Positions 43,951 to 52,357 of a stretch of DNA of 64,000 nt are shown in pieces. The notes under the pieces are model-generated. The model was given only the letters and a program-made list of their open reading frames with translations. It had not been told where the DNA came from and ran no database searches. How positions within the stretch are numbered: position 1 is the first letter of the stretch; every line of letters starts with the position of its first letter. Location: positions 129,598 through 193,597 of the forward strand of contig MNSZ01000061.1 of NCBI GenBank assembly GCA_001916715.1, read 5' to 3'. This DNA is from Firmicutes bacterium CAG:24053_14 (GTDB lineage Bacteria; Bacillota; Clostridia; Oscillospirales; Oscillospiraceae). Both the position numbers and the translations under genes were made by a program.

Positions 43951-43979
43951 AAAAAACTGCCGGGAAAATTTCCCGACAG
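43951..43979 (-). terminator. Terminator of the zeta-GntR operon
   Basis: Stem CTGTCGGGAAA/TTTCCCGGCAG (one mismatch) with six T following on the minus strand, between the GntR gene and the flavoprotein. Confidence 0.8.
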
Positions 43980-43992
43980 CGAAAGGATATAT

Positions 43993-44694
43993 TTAAATCA
44001 CGGAGTACGGCCCCTCGATCGCGCTCATCTGGCCGCTTGCGGCGTACATGCGCGCATGCTCGATATCGCGCGCAATAAGGCACTTAAGCTCGGCCTCCAT
44101 GTTGTCGATGACCGGCTGAAGGCCGTTTTTTTCGATGAACATCTCATACATGCCGATCTGCGGCGACATGGTCGAGTTATAAAGCAGCGCGCAGAACGAA
44201 TTCTGGCTGATGATGTACATTTTGTGATAAAAATGCGTTATCAGCCTGCACGTTTCGTGCAGCTCCTCGGATTTTTTTATCTCCTCGATAATGCCGCCGA
44301 GCGAGGCAATCTCCTCGTCGGAGGCGCGCTTTATAACAAGCTCCGCTATGAGCGGATCGAGCGCAACGCGGCTTTCGGTGAACGAGCGGAACTCCTTGGC
44401 GTTAATTTTGCCGCCGTTATAGCGGATGATCGCAAAGAAGGTTTCGGTGTTTCCGTTTTCGATGTAGTCGGCGACGTATGTGCCGTGGCGCGGCTTGACC
44501 TCAACAAAGCCCTTGGATGCAAGCTCGCTGACTCCAGCATTGACCACCGTGAGGCTCACGCCCATGATCTTGCACAGCTGCCTTGCCGGCGGCAGCTTGT
44601 CCCCCGGCTTCAGCTCGCCGGACAGTATCTTGTTCTCGATCTCGCGGACAAACGTTTCGCGGACGGAAAGCGTGCTTATCTTGTCAAAACTCAT
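43993..44694 (-). CDS. GntR-family regulator with an FCD-like C-terminal domain
   Basis: 233 residues. Winged helix in the first 75 residues (EIENKILSGELKPGDKLPPARQLCKIMGVSLTVV, a GntR pattern), then an all-helical domain with scattered His and Asp residues as in FCD regulators that bind small carboxylates. Its start overlaps the end of the zeta-like kinase gene, and the SD GGAGG lies within that gene. Terminated before the flavoprotein gene, so regulation of that gene is possible but not shown. Confidence 0.85.
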   Translation of the reverse strand: MSFDKISTLSVRETFVREIENKILSGELKPGDKLPPARQLCKIMGVSLTVVNAGVSELASKGFVEVKPRHGTYVADYIENGNTETFFAIIRYNGGKINAKEFRSFTESRVALDPLIAELVIKRASDEEIASLGGIIEEIKKSEELHETCRLITHFYHKMYIISQNSFCALLYNSTMSPQIGMYEMFIEKNGLQPVIDNMEAELKCLIARDIEHARMYAASGQMSAIEGPYSVI

Positions 44695-45277
44695 TGTGTC
44701 CTCCGATGCTTTCGTGCGGCCGCTTCAGGTAGTCGGCAAGTTTGAGCACCCATTCCGGGCGCGTGCTGCCCTTTAGTATAAGCTCGCCGTTTGCATACTC
44801 GGCGACTTCGACAAAGCCGTTGTCGTTATCGAAAAAAAGTGCTTCGTCGCAGTAGGGCAAAACCTTGGCGACTGCAGCCCAGCGCCCGGCAAAGCGCCGC
44901 TGCACATCCTCGTCCTTTATGTTGTGGCCGCCGCGGCGGACGCGGTTTTCTATTCGTGCAAGGCTCTCTTCCAACGTGTCAAGCCCAACATAATACAGGC
45001 GCACAAAATAGCCCTGCCGCTTTGCCTGCGCGGCGGTTATCTCCGTTTTGCGGCCGCTAAGAGTTGTCTCCTGCGTAAAGCTGACGTTTTTTTTCAGGCA
45101 GTCCGCTATGCGCTCGAGCGCTATTCTGCCGCCGGTCAGGGCGCTGCCGCCGTTCTGCGCGCTTATTTTGTCAACATCTATTACAATTCCAAGATCGGTC
45201 GTCTGCGTTTTCAAAACGCCGGTAAGGCTGCTTTTGCCAGTGCCGTTTACGCCGCCTATAATGGTGTAAGTTTTCAT
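44684..45277 (-). CDS. Zeta-toxin-like P-loop kinase
   Basis: 197 residues. P-loop GGVNGTGKSS at residues 8-17, then SFTQETTLSGRK, as in zeta/PezT-type UDP-N-acetylglucosamine kinases and related AAA proteins. No epsilon antitoxin is adjacent; the neighbour is a GntR regulator overlapping by 11 nt. ATG 45277 has SD GGAGG. A toxin role is not established. Confidence 0.78.
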   Translation of the reverse strand: MKTYTIIGGVNGTGKSSLTGVLKTQTTDLGIVIDVDKISAQNGGSALTGGRIALERIADCLKKNVSFTQETTLSGRKTEITAAQAKRQGYFVRLYYVGLDTLEESLARIENRVRRGGHNIKDEDVQRRFAGRWAAVAKVLPYCDEALFFDNDNGFVEVAEYANGELILKGSTRPEWVLKLADYLKRPHESIGGHNEF

Positions 45278-45360
45278 TGCCTGTCCTCCGGTGGCCTTTG
45301 GCAAAGTGATGCTTATTATTATTGCACAAAAATCATTTCCGCGCAATAGCGAGGCAATGC

Positions 45361-45395
45361 AAAAAAGCCCCGGCTTCAGGCGAAGCCGGGGCTTT
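45361..45395 (-). terminator. Terminator of sstT
   Basis: Stem GCCCCGGCTTC/GAAGCCGGGGC, four-base loop, followed on the minus strand by six T. Confidence 0.85.
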
Positions 45396-45408
45396 GAGCA
45401 TATTTGGC

Positions 45409-46638
45409 TTAGAACTTAATTTCCTTGCCTGCCTTGCGCCACTGCTTGAATTCCGCAACGGCGGTGAACAGTGCGTCGGAGGAGGAGTTGATCGCGGTCT
45501 CGACAGAGTCCTGAATGACGCCGATGATGAAGCCGACGCCGACGACCTGCATTGCAACATCGTTGGAGATGCCGAACAGCGAACAGGCCATGGGGATCAG
45601 AAGCAGCGAGCCGCCGGCAACGCCGGATGCGCCGCATGCGCCCAGAGCGGCCATGACGGACAGGACGATCGCTACGGGAACGCTTACGCTCATGCCGAGG
45701 GTGTGTACCGCGGCGAGGGACATGACGGTGATGGTGACCGCCGCGCCTGCCATGTTGATTGTAGCGCCGAGGGGGATGGACACGGAGTAGAACTCGCGGT
45801 CAAGTCCGAGGCTCTCGCACAGGGTCATGTTAACGGGGATGTTAGCTGCCGAGGAGCGGGTGAAGAATGCGGTAACGCCGCTTTCCTTCAGGCACTTGAA
45901 CACCAGCGGATACGGGTTCTTGCGGATGACTATGAAGGTCATGATGGGGTTGACAACAAGCGCCGCTACCAGCATGCAGCCGACGAGGATCAGCAGGAGC
46001 TTGCCGTATTCGGTGAAGATGGCAAGGCCGCTGGTGGAAACTGCGGAGAACACGAGGCCGAGGATACCGAAGGGAGCGAGGTTTATTACAAAGCGGACTG
46101 CTTTGGTGACTGCGTCGGATGCATCTGCGAGGAACTTCTTGGTGGTGTCGGACGCTGCCTTGAACGCAAAGCCGAGCACGATCGCCCAGAACAGGATGCC
46201 GAGGTAGTTTCCGGAGACTATCGAGCCGATGGGGTTGGAGACGATGTTGTTAAGAAGTCCGGTGAATATCGAAGCAAAGCTGTCGGGAGCAGCGTCGGTG
46301 GCTGCGTCCGTGAGGGTGATGGTCACGGGGAAAATGAAGCTTGCGATGACCGCGATCACAGCTGCAAGGAAGGTGGAAACAAGATACAGAACGATGACCG
46401 TTCCGAACTGCTTGCCCATCTTTTCTCTCGACTGTGCCAGTGCGCTGATGATAAGGATAAACACCAGCAGGGGCGCTATCGCCTTGAGCGCGCCGACGAA
46501 CAGAGTGCCGAGGATACCGATTCCGGGCGCGGTTTCGGCAGCGTTGGGGATAATAAGCGCAAGTGCTGCGCCGATGACCATACCTATAACAATTCGAAGC
46601 ACGAGGCTTACGCTGTTATATGCTTTTACGATTTTCAT
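45409..46638 (-). CDS. sstT: Serine/threonine:Na+ symporter
   Basis: 409 residues, eight membrane helices plus two re-entrant loops, as in the dicarboxylate/amino acid:cation symporter family. Close to SstT: VLRIVIGMVIGAALAL at the start, FVGALKAIAPLLVF, and the substrate region SLAAVHTLGM and SGVAGGSLLLIPMA. Brings in serine and threonine with Na+. SD AGAAA is weak. Monocistronic. Confidence 0.92.
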   Translation of the reverse strand: MKIVKAYNSVSLVLRIVIGMVIGAALALIIPNAAETAPGIGILGTLFVGALKAIAPLLVFILIISALAQSREKMGKQFGTVIVLYLVSTFLAAVIAVIASFIFPVTITLTDAATDAAPDSFASIFTGLLNNIVSNPIGSIVSGNYLGILFWAIVLGFAFKAASDTTKKFLADASDAVTKAVRFVINLAPFGILGLVFSAVSTSGLAIFTEYGKLLLILVGCMLVAALVVNPIMTFIVIRKNPYPLVFKCLKESGVTAFFTRSSAANIPVNMTLCESLGLDREFYSVSIPLGATINMAGAAVTITVMSLAAVHTLGMSVSVPVAIVLSVMAALGACGASGVAGGSLLLIPMACSLFGISNDVAMQVVGVGFIIGVIQDSVETAINSSSDALFTAVAEFKQWRKAGKEIKF

Positions 46639-46744
46639 TTCTCTTTTCTCATCCTTTTGTTGCGTTGTGGCTTAAAGCCGCTTTGCATAGTTTAACAAAT
46701 TGTTAACACGATGTCAACACCGGCAGGTGATATATATATCCTTT

Positions 46745-47500
46745 TTATTGCTTTTGAGGATCATTTCCGGCGCTGTCGTCTATGCCGAGACGTTTAAGCC
46801 TTGAGGTGACGGCTCCCACCGTGCGGCCGAGGGTGCGCGCGATCTCGGTTTTCTCCACGCCTTCTCTGACAAAAGTGCCGAGCGTCTCATCATCCTGCGT
46901 GCTCCAGGGCTTGCCTCCGTTTTCTCTGCCGCCGCTTTTTTCGCGATTGAGCTGCTCTATCGCGTCAAGGTTATCGAATATGAACTGTTGAGCCTCGGGC
47001 TTATACAGCACGACGGAGTACACCGAGTTTTCGCCCTGAAATTCCTGCGTTATCAGGCCGAGGCCGCGTCCCTGCGGCGTGGGAAGTCTGGTCGTCTTGC
47101 CAGAGGGAAGCTGCACCTGCTCAAGCGCGCCGATTCCGAGAAGCCACCGGGTGATAACGCCCGAGCGCAGGCTTTTCATCGTCTCGGGGTCAACCCTTTC
47201 GTTTATGAGGCTTGTGACCTGCGATATCCTCAGCGGCTCGTCGGCCGGGGTAAGCTCGCGCCGGGCGCTGCTATCGAGCGCAAACGGTGCGCGCCCTCGC
47301 TTTGCCGGCTTTTTGCTCTCGGTCCCACCGTTTTCTATGACGCGGCGCAGAATATCCGAAACATAATACATGCAGCGAGATATTCTGACATTGTTTAGAA
47401 GATCGCCCTCGGCGATCGGCGTGCCGTCGATCGGGTTTATCCCCTCGGCAAGCTTGTCAACAAAGCCTTTTGTGTACTCAATCTTTTCAAGCTCGGTCAT
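46745..47500 (-). CDS. Hypothetical protein with a C-terminal SANT/GcrA-like DNA-binding segment
   Basis: 251 residues. The N-terminal half (GFVDKLAEGINPIDGTP...) is not recognised, though 'GINPIDG' patterns occur in Firmicutes phage-like proteins. A Lys/Arg linker is followed by a domain of about 100 residues. The last 55 residues (PWSTQDDETLGTFVREGV, then TEIARTLGRTVGAVTSRLKR) look like a Myb/SANT or GcrA helix-turn-helix. ATG 47500 is chosen by SD GGAGG at 8 nt; the GTG at 47509 overlaps the SD. Confidence 0.7.
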   Translation of the reverse strand: MTELEKIEYTKGFVDKLAEGINPIDGTPIAEGDLLNNVRISRCMYYVSDILRRVIENGGTESKKPAKRGRAPFALDSSARRELTPADEPLRISQVTSLINERVDPETMKSLRSGVITRWLLGIGALEQVQLPSGKTTRLPTPQGRGLGLITQEFQGENSVYSVVLYKPEAQQFIFDNLDAIEQLNREKSGGRENGGKPWSTQDDETLGTFVREGVEKTEIARTLGRTVGAVTSRLKRLGIDDSAGNDPQKQ

Positions 47501-47645
47501 ATCTTGCACCTCCTGAAATCACATATTGTAAATTCTGTTATATCCTGAGGCGCAGAATTTGTCAATAAGATTTATCAAAGCACATGGTTTAAAAACCGGC
47601 GGCCAAAACTGTTGAAAACTCAGCGACAATCGGCTATAATTACTT
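47501..47645. other. Upstream region of the HTH gene
   Basis: Non-coding, AT-richer than the genes. A promoter for the minus-strand HTH gene must lie here, but no box is clear enough to state. Confidence 0.4.
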
Positions 47646-47922
47646 AAGCTGACGAGAGCCGAACACATATCGTCTGTCAGTGCGCCCTTCCGGCTATTTT
47701 CGCCTTTTTTGTCTTGATGGGCGCCGGCCCACCTGCATCAAAGAAAGCCGAAAATATCTCGAAAAGCACAGCCGACAGATGCTTTGCAGTTTTGCCGGAG
47801 CGGATTTTTGCTCAGGCAAGACAAAGCACGAAGAGAATACTGTCGTATTGTCAAGTGCTTTAACGCAGCATGGGCTAAAATCTGCCCGTCAAAACCGATA
47901 CGTGTTCGACTCTCGTCAGCTT
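47646..47922. other. Three-way-junction-like structured element, copy 2
   Basis: Outer inverted repeat of 27 nt with 25 pairs (47646-47672 with 47896-47922; AAGCTGACGAGAG at the left). The left arm (about 47673-47790) folds on TTGATG/CATCAA and GGCTATTTTCG/CGAAAAT. The right arm (47793-47895) folds with AAAGCAC/GTGCTTT, ATAC/GTAT, GCTCA/TGGGC and GATTTT/AAAATC. The right arm is homologous to copy 1 at 34.2 kb with compensatory changes. It lies between two divergent genes, so it is not a terminator. Confidence 0.65.
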
Positions 47923-47923
47923 A

Positions 47924-47953
47924 TTAAACTATCACACGTTAAACTATCACACG
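47924..47953 (+). repeat. 15-bp perfect tandem repeat before the ACT gene
   Basis: TTAAACTATCACACG occurs twice head to tail, directly before the SD (GGGAGTGA) of the ACT gene. Could be a regulator or RNA site. Confidence 0.6.
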
Positions 47954-47967
47954 GGAGTGAATGAAAT

Positions 47968-48237
47968 ATGAAAGCAATCGTAACGGTCGTCGGCAAGGAT
48001 CAGGTCGGCATAATCGCCGGAGTGTGCAACACGCTGGCCGACCACAACATAAACGTTCTGGACATCAGCCAGACTATCATGGAGGGCTTCTTTACGATGA
48101 TGATGGTCGTTGACCTTGCGCTGTGCACCGAGTCCTTTGCAAATCTGCAAAATGTGCTCAAGACCTTCGGCGAGGGGCGCGGCCTTTCCATCCGCATTCA
48201 GCGCGAGGATATTTTCGACGCGATGCACAAGCTGTGA
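47968..48237 (+). CDS. ACT-domain protein (UPF0237)
   Basis: 89 residues, a single ACT domain: IVTVVGKDQVGIIAGVCNTLADHNINVLDISQT. Such proteins are nearly always next to a PFL/DUF711 gene, as here (9 nt gap), and are thought to sense an amino acid for it. SD GGGAGTGA. The ligand is not known. Confidence 0.92.
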   Translation: MKAIVTVVGKDQVGIIAGVCNTLADHNINVLDISQTIMEGFFTMMMVVDLALCTESFANLQNVLKTFGEGRGLSIRIQREDIFDAMHKL

Positions 48238-48246
48238 GGTGCCGCC

Positions 48247-49605
48247 ATGCTGAGCCTTAACAACATATTCGACACCATCGATATGATCGACAAGCAGCAC
48301 CTCGATATCCGCACGATCACCATGGGTATATCGCTGCTCGACTGTGTGAGCGAGGATCCCGGGCGCTGCTGCCGAAAGATATACGACAAGATCTGCCGCC
48401 GCGCAGAGCGGCTCGTGAAAACGGGCGAGGATATCGAGAGCGAGTTCGGCATCCCGATCGTAAACAAGCGCATCTCGGTAACGCCGATAGCGCTCGTCGC
48501 CGGAAGCTGCGCGACGGAGGATTACGTTCCCTTTGCGCTGACGCTTGACCGCGCGGCAAAAACCTGCGGCGTGAACTTTATCGGCGGCTACTCGGCGCTT
48601 GTGCACAAGGGCTTTGCCAAGGGTGATGAGCTTCTGCTGCGCGCAATTCCGCAGGCAATGGCGCAGACCGATCTTGTCTGCTCGAGCGTGAACGTCGGCT
48701 CGACGCGTGCCGGCATTAACATGGACGCCGTCGCAGCGATGGGGCGCATAATTAAAGACACCGCGCACCTGACACGCGATACCGACGGACTCGGCTGCGC
48801 AAAGCTCGTTGTGTTCTGCAACGCGGTGGAGGATAACCCCTTCATGGCAGGTGCATTCCACGGCGTCGGCGAGGCCGACAGCGTGATAAACGTCGGCGTA
48901 TCCGGCCCGGGCGTGGTTTACCATGCGCTGCAAAAGTGCAAGGGCGCACCGTTTGATGTTGTTGCCGAGACGATAAAAAAGACCGCGTTCCAGATAACGC
49001 GCATGGGTCAGATGGTTGCCGCCGAGGCTTCCGACAGGCTGAATGTGCCGTTCGGCATAGTTGACCTCTCCCTCGCGCCGACGCCCGCCGTGGGCGACAG
49101 CGTTGCGCGCATCCTTGAGGAGATGGGGCTTGAGACGTGCGGAACTCACGGCACGACCGCCGCGCTCGCGCTGCTCAACGATGCGGTCAAAAAGGGCGGC
49201 ATTATGGCCTCCGGCCACGTCGGCGGACTTTCGGGCGCATTTATCCCGGTGTCCGAGGATGAGGGTATGATCGCTGCCGCAGAGTGCGGTACGCTGACGA
49301 TAGACAAGCTCGAGGCTATGACATGCGTGTGCTCGGTTGGTCTTGATATGATCGCAGTTCCCGGCGACACGAGCGCCGAAACCATATCCGCGATCATAGC
49401 CGACGAGGCCGCCATCGGCATGGTCAACAGCAAGACCACCGCCGTGCGCATCATCCCCGTTGAGGGCAAGGACGTCGGCGATATGGTCGAGATGGGCGGA
49501 CTTCTCGGCTCTGCGCCCGTGATGCCCGTGCACAAGGCGCAAAGCGCCGATTTTATCGCGCGCGGCGGACGCATCCCGGCTCCCCTCCAAAGCCTCAAAA
49601 ACTGA
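48247..49605 (+). CDS. PFL/DUF711 (UPF0210) family protein
   Basis: 452 residues, normal length for DUF711. Marked blocks: SVNVGSTRAGINMDAVAAMGRII, GSCATEDYVPF, LSGAFIPVSEDEGMIAAAECG. The family has a PFL/ribonucleotide reductase-like barrel fold and no proven reaction. Paired with the ACT protein upstream. The stop TGA abuts repeat locus 14. Confidence 0.9.
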   Translation: MLSLNNIFDTIDMIDKQHLDIRTITMGISLLDCVSEDPGRCCRKIYDKICRRAERLVKTGEDIESEFGIPIVNKRISVTPIALVAGSCATEDYVPFALTLDRAAKTCGVNFIGGYSALVHKGFAKGDELLLRAIPQAMAQTDLVCSSVNVGSTRAGINMDAVAAMGRIIKDTAHLTRDTDGLGCAKLVVFCNAVEDNPFMAGAFHGVGEADSVINVGVSGPGVVYHALQKCKGAPFDVVAETIKKTAFQITRMGQMVAAEASDRLNVPFGIVDLSLAPTPAVGDSVARILEEMGLETCGTHGTTAALALLNDAVKKGGIMASGHVGGLSGAFIPVSEDEGMIAAAECGTLTIDKLEAMTCVCSVGLDMIAVPGDTSAETISAIIADEAAIGMVNSKTTAVRIIPVEGKDVGDMVEMGGLLGSAPVMPVHKAQSADFIARGGRIPAPLQSLKN

Positions 49606-50579
49606 TTTTTAGAGGCGAATTTTTAGAGGCGCATTCACATTGTGCCGATACGTTTGTTGCGTGAACCCGGTGTCGAAACAAAGGAAAAACCATGACGTTC
49701 CGCGTAACACAAGTGCAATGCTGAATTTTGCACCGCACCCATTGGCTCTCCTGTCAAGGGGAGCGGGCAGCTTTGCTGCCGAGGGGTTGAATTAAAGCAC
49801 CTCTGCTATTAACTGTCAGCTATTAGCTCTCCGCTGCGGCCAACAGCCGCTCGTAGGGAACGGATTTATCCGTTCCGTGTGCGATGGTTTAGCCGGCAGT
49901 TTCCGGTCATGACACCGCAATAAATGTATCGGTACAATGTAAAAGCGCCACTAAAAATGTGTTTGCCTGACGGCAAAAATTAAAATAACACCTCATCCGT
50001 CACCAAGGTGACACCTTCCCCTCAAGCTACGCAGGGGAAGGCAAAAAAGGGACGGTCTGTGACCGCCCCAATGAATAATGAATGATGAATAATTAATAGT
50101 GAATGCGCCTTTGCGCTGCTACCGATACGATTTTTGCGTCAGCCCGACCGGAGGGTGCAGGCAAAACCATGACAGGCGGAACGGATAAATCCGTTCCCTA
50201 CGGCTATAGATTTTAGTGCAGGCAAAGCCATGAAACGGGCGATCAATGATCGCCCCTACGGGTGCGGTGCTAAACTCAATTCAGCACTAATGTAGCGCGT
50301 GGCAGCTACGGTTTCCACCGTTGTCTCGTTACCGGGATACCGCAATATGTTTATCCGTAGGTGCGCTAAAGCGCTACTGAAAAAACGGAACGGATAAATC
50401 CGTTCCCTACAAGGGTGCAGATGAAAATTTGCACTAATATAGCACAATCCCCCCTGGCGCGAAACGATATGGTTTCCAGCAATTTTTCGATACCGGGCAA
50501 GCGCAAAAAACGTATCCGTAAAATTTTAATGCGCCACTGAAAAATGTATAAGGAGCGGCGTTAATTCGCCACTAAAAAG
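49606..50579. repeat. Dispersed inverted-end repeat, locus 14 (largest, composite)
   Basis: About 970 bp without genes. Left end doubled as stub plus full end (49606, 49620). Cargo: GGGGAGCGGGCAGC block, three GGAACGGAT palindromes, GGGCGATCAATGATCGCCCC palindrome, CACCTTCCCCTCAAG hairpin and GGGACGGTCTGTGACCG hairpin. Right end TTCGCCACTAAAAAG abuts the birA ATG and contains its SD (AAGGAG, 50550-50555). Confidence 0.82.
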
Positions 50580-51320
50580 ATGGAGATAAGGTTGCAGGCT
50601 TTTGAAAGCCTTGATTCTACGAATAATTATTTAAAGAAGCTTGCGGCGGAGGGCGCGGCGGAGGGTACGGTCGTCATTGCCGACGAGCAGACCGCCGGAC
50701 GCGGCAGAATGGGCCGCAGCTTCGCGTCGGCCGCCGGCTGCGGCATATACATGTCGATGCTGCTGCGTCCTGCCGATTGCGCGCCGGACTGCGCGCAGAG
50801 CCTGACGGCCGTCTGTGCCGTCGCGGTGTGCCGCGCCGTGGAAAAGGTCTGCGGCCGCGCGCCGGGCATCAAATGGATAAACGACCTGTACCTGCGCGGC
50901 AAAAAGATCTGCGGCATACTGTGCGAAAGCTCGGTGAAAAACGGCAGGGTCGATTACGCCGTGCTGGGCATCGGGCTTAACGTCACGACGCGCATCGAGG
51001 ACTTCCCCGAGGAGCTGCGCGAAACGGCAGGCTCGCTGCTGACGCAGACGGGCTTTGTTTTCGAGCGCGGCAAGCTCATTGCCGCGATCATCGCGGAGCT
51101 AAGCTCGCTGTACACAGCATGGCTCGAAGCGCCGAGCGTGTGCCACGCCGAATATAAGCGTCGCTGCATCGTGCTCGACAGGCAGATATCCGTAAGCTCA
51201 CCCGAGGGGGAGTATGAAGCCGTCGCCGAGGGAATAAGCCTGGACTACGGGCTCATCCTTCGCCTTGACGACGGAACGCGCCGCACGGTTCACAGCGGCG
51301 AAGTGAAGATAAAGCTTTAA
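50580..51320 (+). CDS. birA: Biotin--[acetyl-CoA-carboxylase] ligase without HTH domain
   Basis: 246 residues: catalytic and C-terminal domains only, no N-terminal repressor helix-turn-helix, so a class I ligase. Motifs: GRGRMGRSF (biotinyl-AMP loop), GIKWINDLYLRGKKICGILCE (catalytic Lys). It joins biotin to carboxylase carrier proteins. The ATG has no near SD: AAGGAG lies 24 nt upstream, across a GGCG/CGCC hairpin within the repeat end. It overlaps no gene; the next gene starts 10 nt after its stop. Confidence 0.92.
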   Translation: MEIRLQAFESLDSTNNYLKKLAAEGAAEGTVVIADEQTAGRGRMGRSFASAAGCGIYMSMLLRPADCAPDCAQSLTAVCAVAVCRAVEKVCGRAPGIKWINDLYLRGKKICGILCESSVKNGRVDYAVLGIGLNVTTRIEDFPEELRETAGSLLTQTGFVFERGKLIAAIIAELSSLYTAWLEAPSVCHAEYKRRCIVLDRQISVSSPEGEYEAVAEGISLDYGLILRLDDGTRRTVHSGEVKIKL

Positions 51321-51330
51321 GGAGGCACTT

Positions 51331-51960
51331 ATGAAAAAACAGACGGCATATATTTTTGCGGCGTTCATCGTCGTGCTGATCATACTTGCCATAGTAATCA
51401 TGTGGCTGACCGGCGGCATCGGCGGCGATAAGCCTGAAGCTACCCCGACCCCGGCGACCGAGACGAGCGCTCCGCGCCAGACGCAGTTTGTCATCCCGAC
51501 TGCAACTCCGCAGCCCACCGAGGCTGTTCCGACTGAGACTCCGACGGTGACGGCAACACCGGCTCCGGCTCCCACTCCCGAAGCGCCGAGCGGCACGGTC
51601 ATCGGCTCGGGCGCGTTTGACTCGGCAACCGGCGTTGGTCTGAACACCCACACCGCATGGACTGCCACCGAGCAGGCCGACGGCAGCGTAAAGCTCACGC
51701 TATCGGTGTATGTGCGCTCGTACACGATGGAGATCGGCCGGCGCTCGATCGCGATAAGCGTAAACGGCTCGACCTCCGGCGGCATGACGAGCGCTTTCAG
51801 CGTTGACTCGCCCAACTCGCAGACCGATACGCTCATCTACACCTATTCGACGACCGTCGCAAAGGGCAGCAGCGTTTCCGTCAGCGTCGATTGGAACTAC
51901 AAGGGCCAGTACAGCGGCCAGGATCTCGACGTGATCTCCTCATCCTCAACGATTTTTTAG
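51331..51960 (+). CDS. Hypothetical membrane-anchored secreted protein with Thr/Pro linker
   Basis: 209 residues. N-terminal membrane helix (about 6-28), then a Thr/Pro/Ala-rich linker (35-90; PTPATETSAPRQ, TPAPAPTPEAP), then an extracellular beta-rich domain of about 110 residues (TAWTATEQADGSVKLTLSVYV) with no known family. SD AAGGAGG. Follows birA by 10 nt. The final IF and TAG come from repeat locus 15. Confidence 0.72.
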   Translation: MKKQTAYIFAAFIVVLIILAIVIMWLTGGIGGDKPEATPTPATETSAPRQTQFVIPTATPQPTEAVPTETPTVTATPAPAPTPEAPSGTVIGSGAFDSATGVGLNTHTAWTATEQADGSVKLTLSVYVRSYTMEIGRRSIAISVNGSTSGGMTSAFSVDSPNSQTDTLIYTYSTTVAKGSSVSVSVDWNYKGQYSGQDLDVISSSSTIF

Positions 51961-52357
51961 CAGCGATTTTTAGAGGCGAATTGACGCAGCTACGGATACA
52001 TATATCTCTGGCAGCCCGGTTCGAGGGTGCCGACGAAACAGGGAAGCTCTCGCACTGAATTAGTGTGGTGTTGAAATTTTTGATGCACCGCTGTATGGCG
52101 CGGCAGCCACGGTTTGGTCAGTAACTTCGACACCGGGCCACCGGAAATAACCGTATCAGAGACTGCGTCAAAGCGCCACTAAAACCCCTCAGTCGGCAGA
52201 GCCGACAGCTCCCCTTGCAGGGGAGCCAACGTGGTGCGGTGCAAAATTTCAGTGCCGCAGCTGTGTTGCGCGAGGCACACACGGTTTTGTCAGTAACTTC
52301 GACACCGGGCCACCGGAAATAACCGTATCAGTGACTGCGTCAATTCGCTACTAAAAA
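51953..52357. repeat. Dispersed inverted-end repeat, locus 15 (two units)
   Basis: A stub TTTTTTAGCAGCGA precedes the full left end TTTTTAGAGGCGAATTGACG. The first right end CAAAGCGCCACTAAAA is at about 52170-52185; the second unit ends CAATTCGCTACTAAAAA. Cargo: AGTCGGCAGAGCCGACAG and CTCCCCTTGCAGGGGAG hairpins. The last end encodes the C-terminus of the C39-like protein. Confidence 0.8.

Noticed and set aside
47947..49590. 547-residue minus-strand open frame
   Set aside because: Antisense to the ACT/DUF711 pair, both recognised families with SDs.
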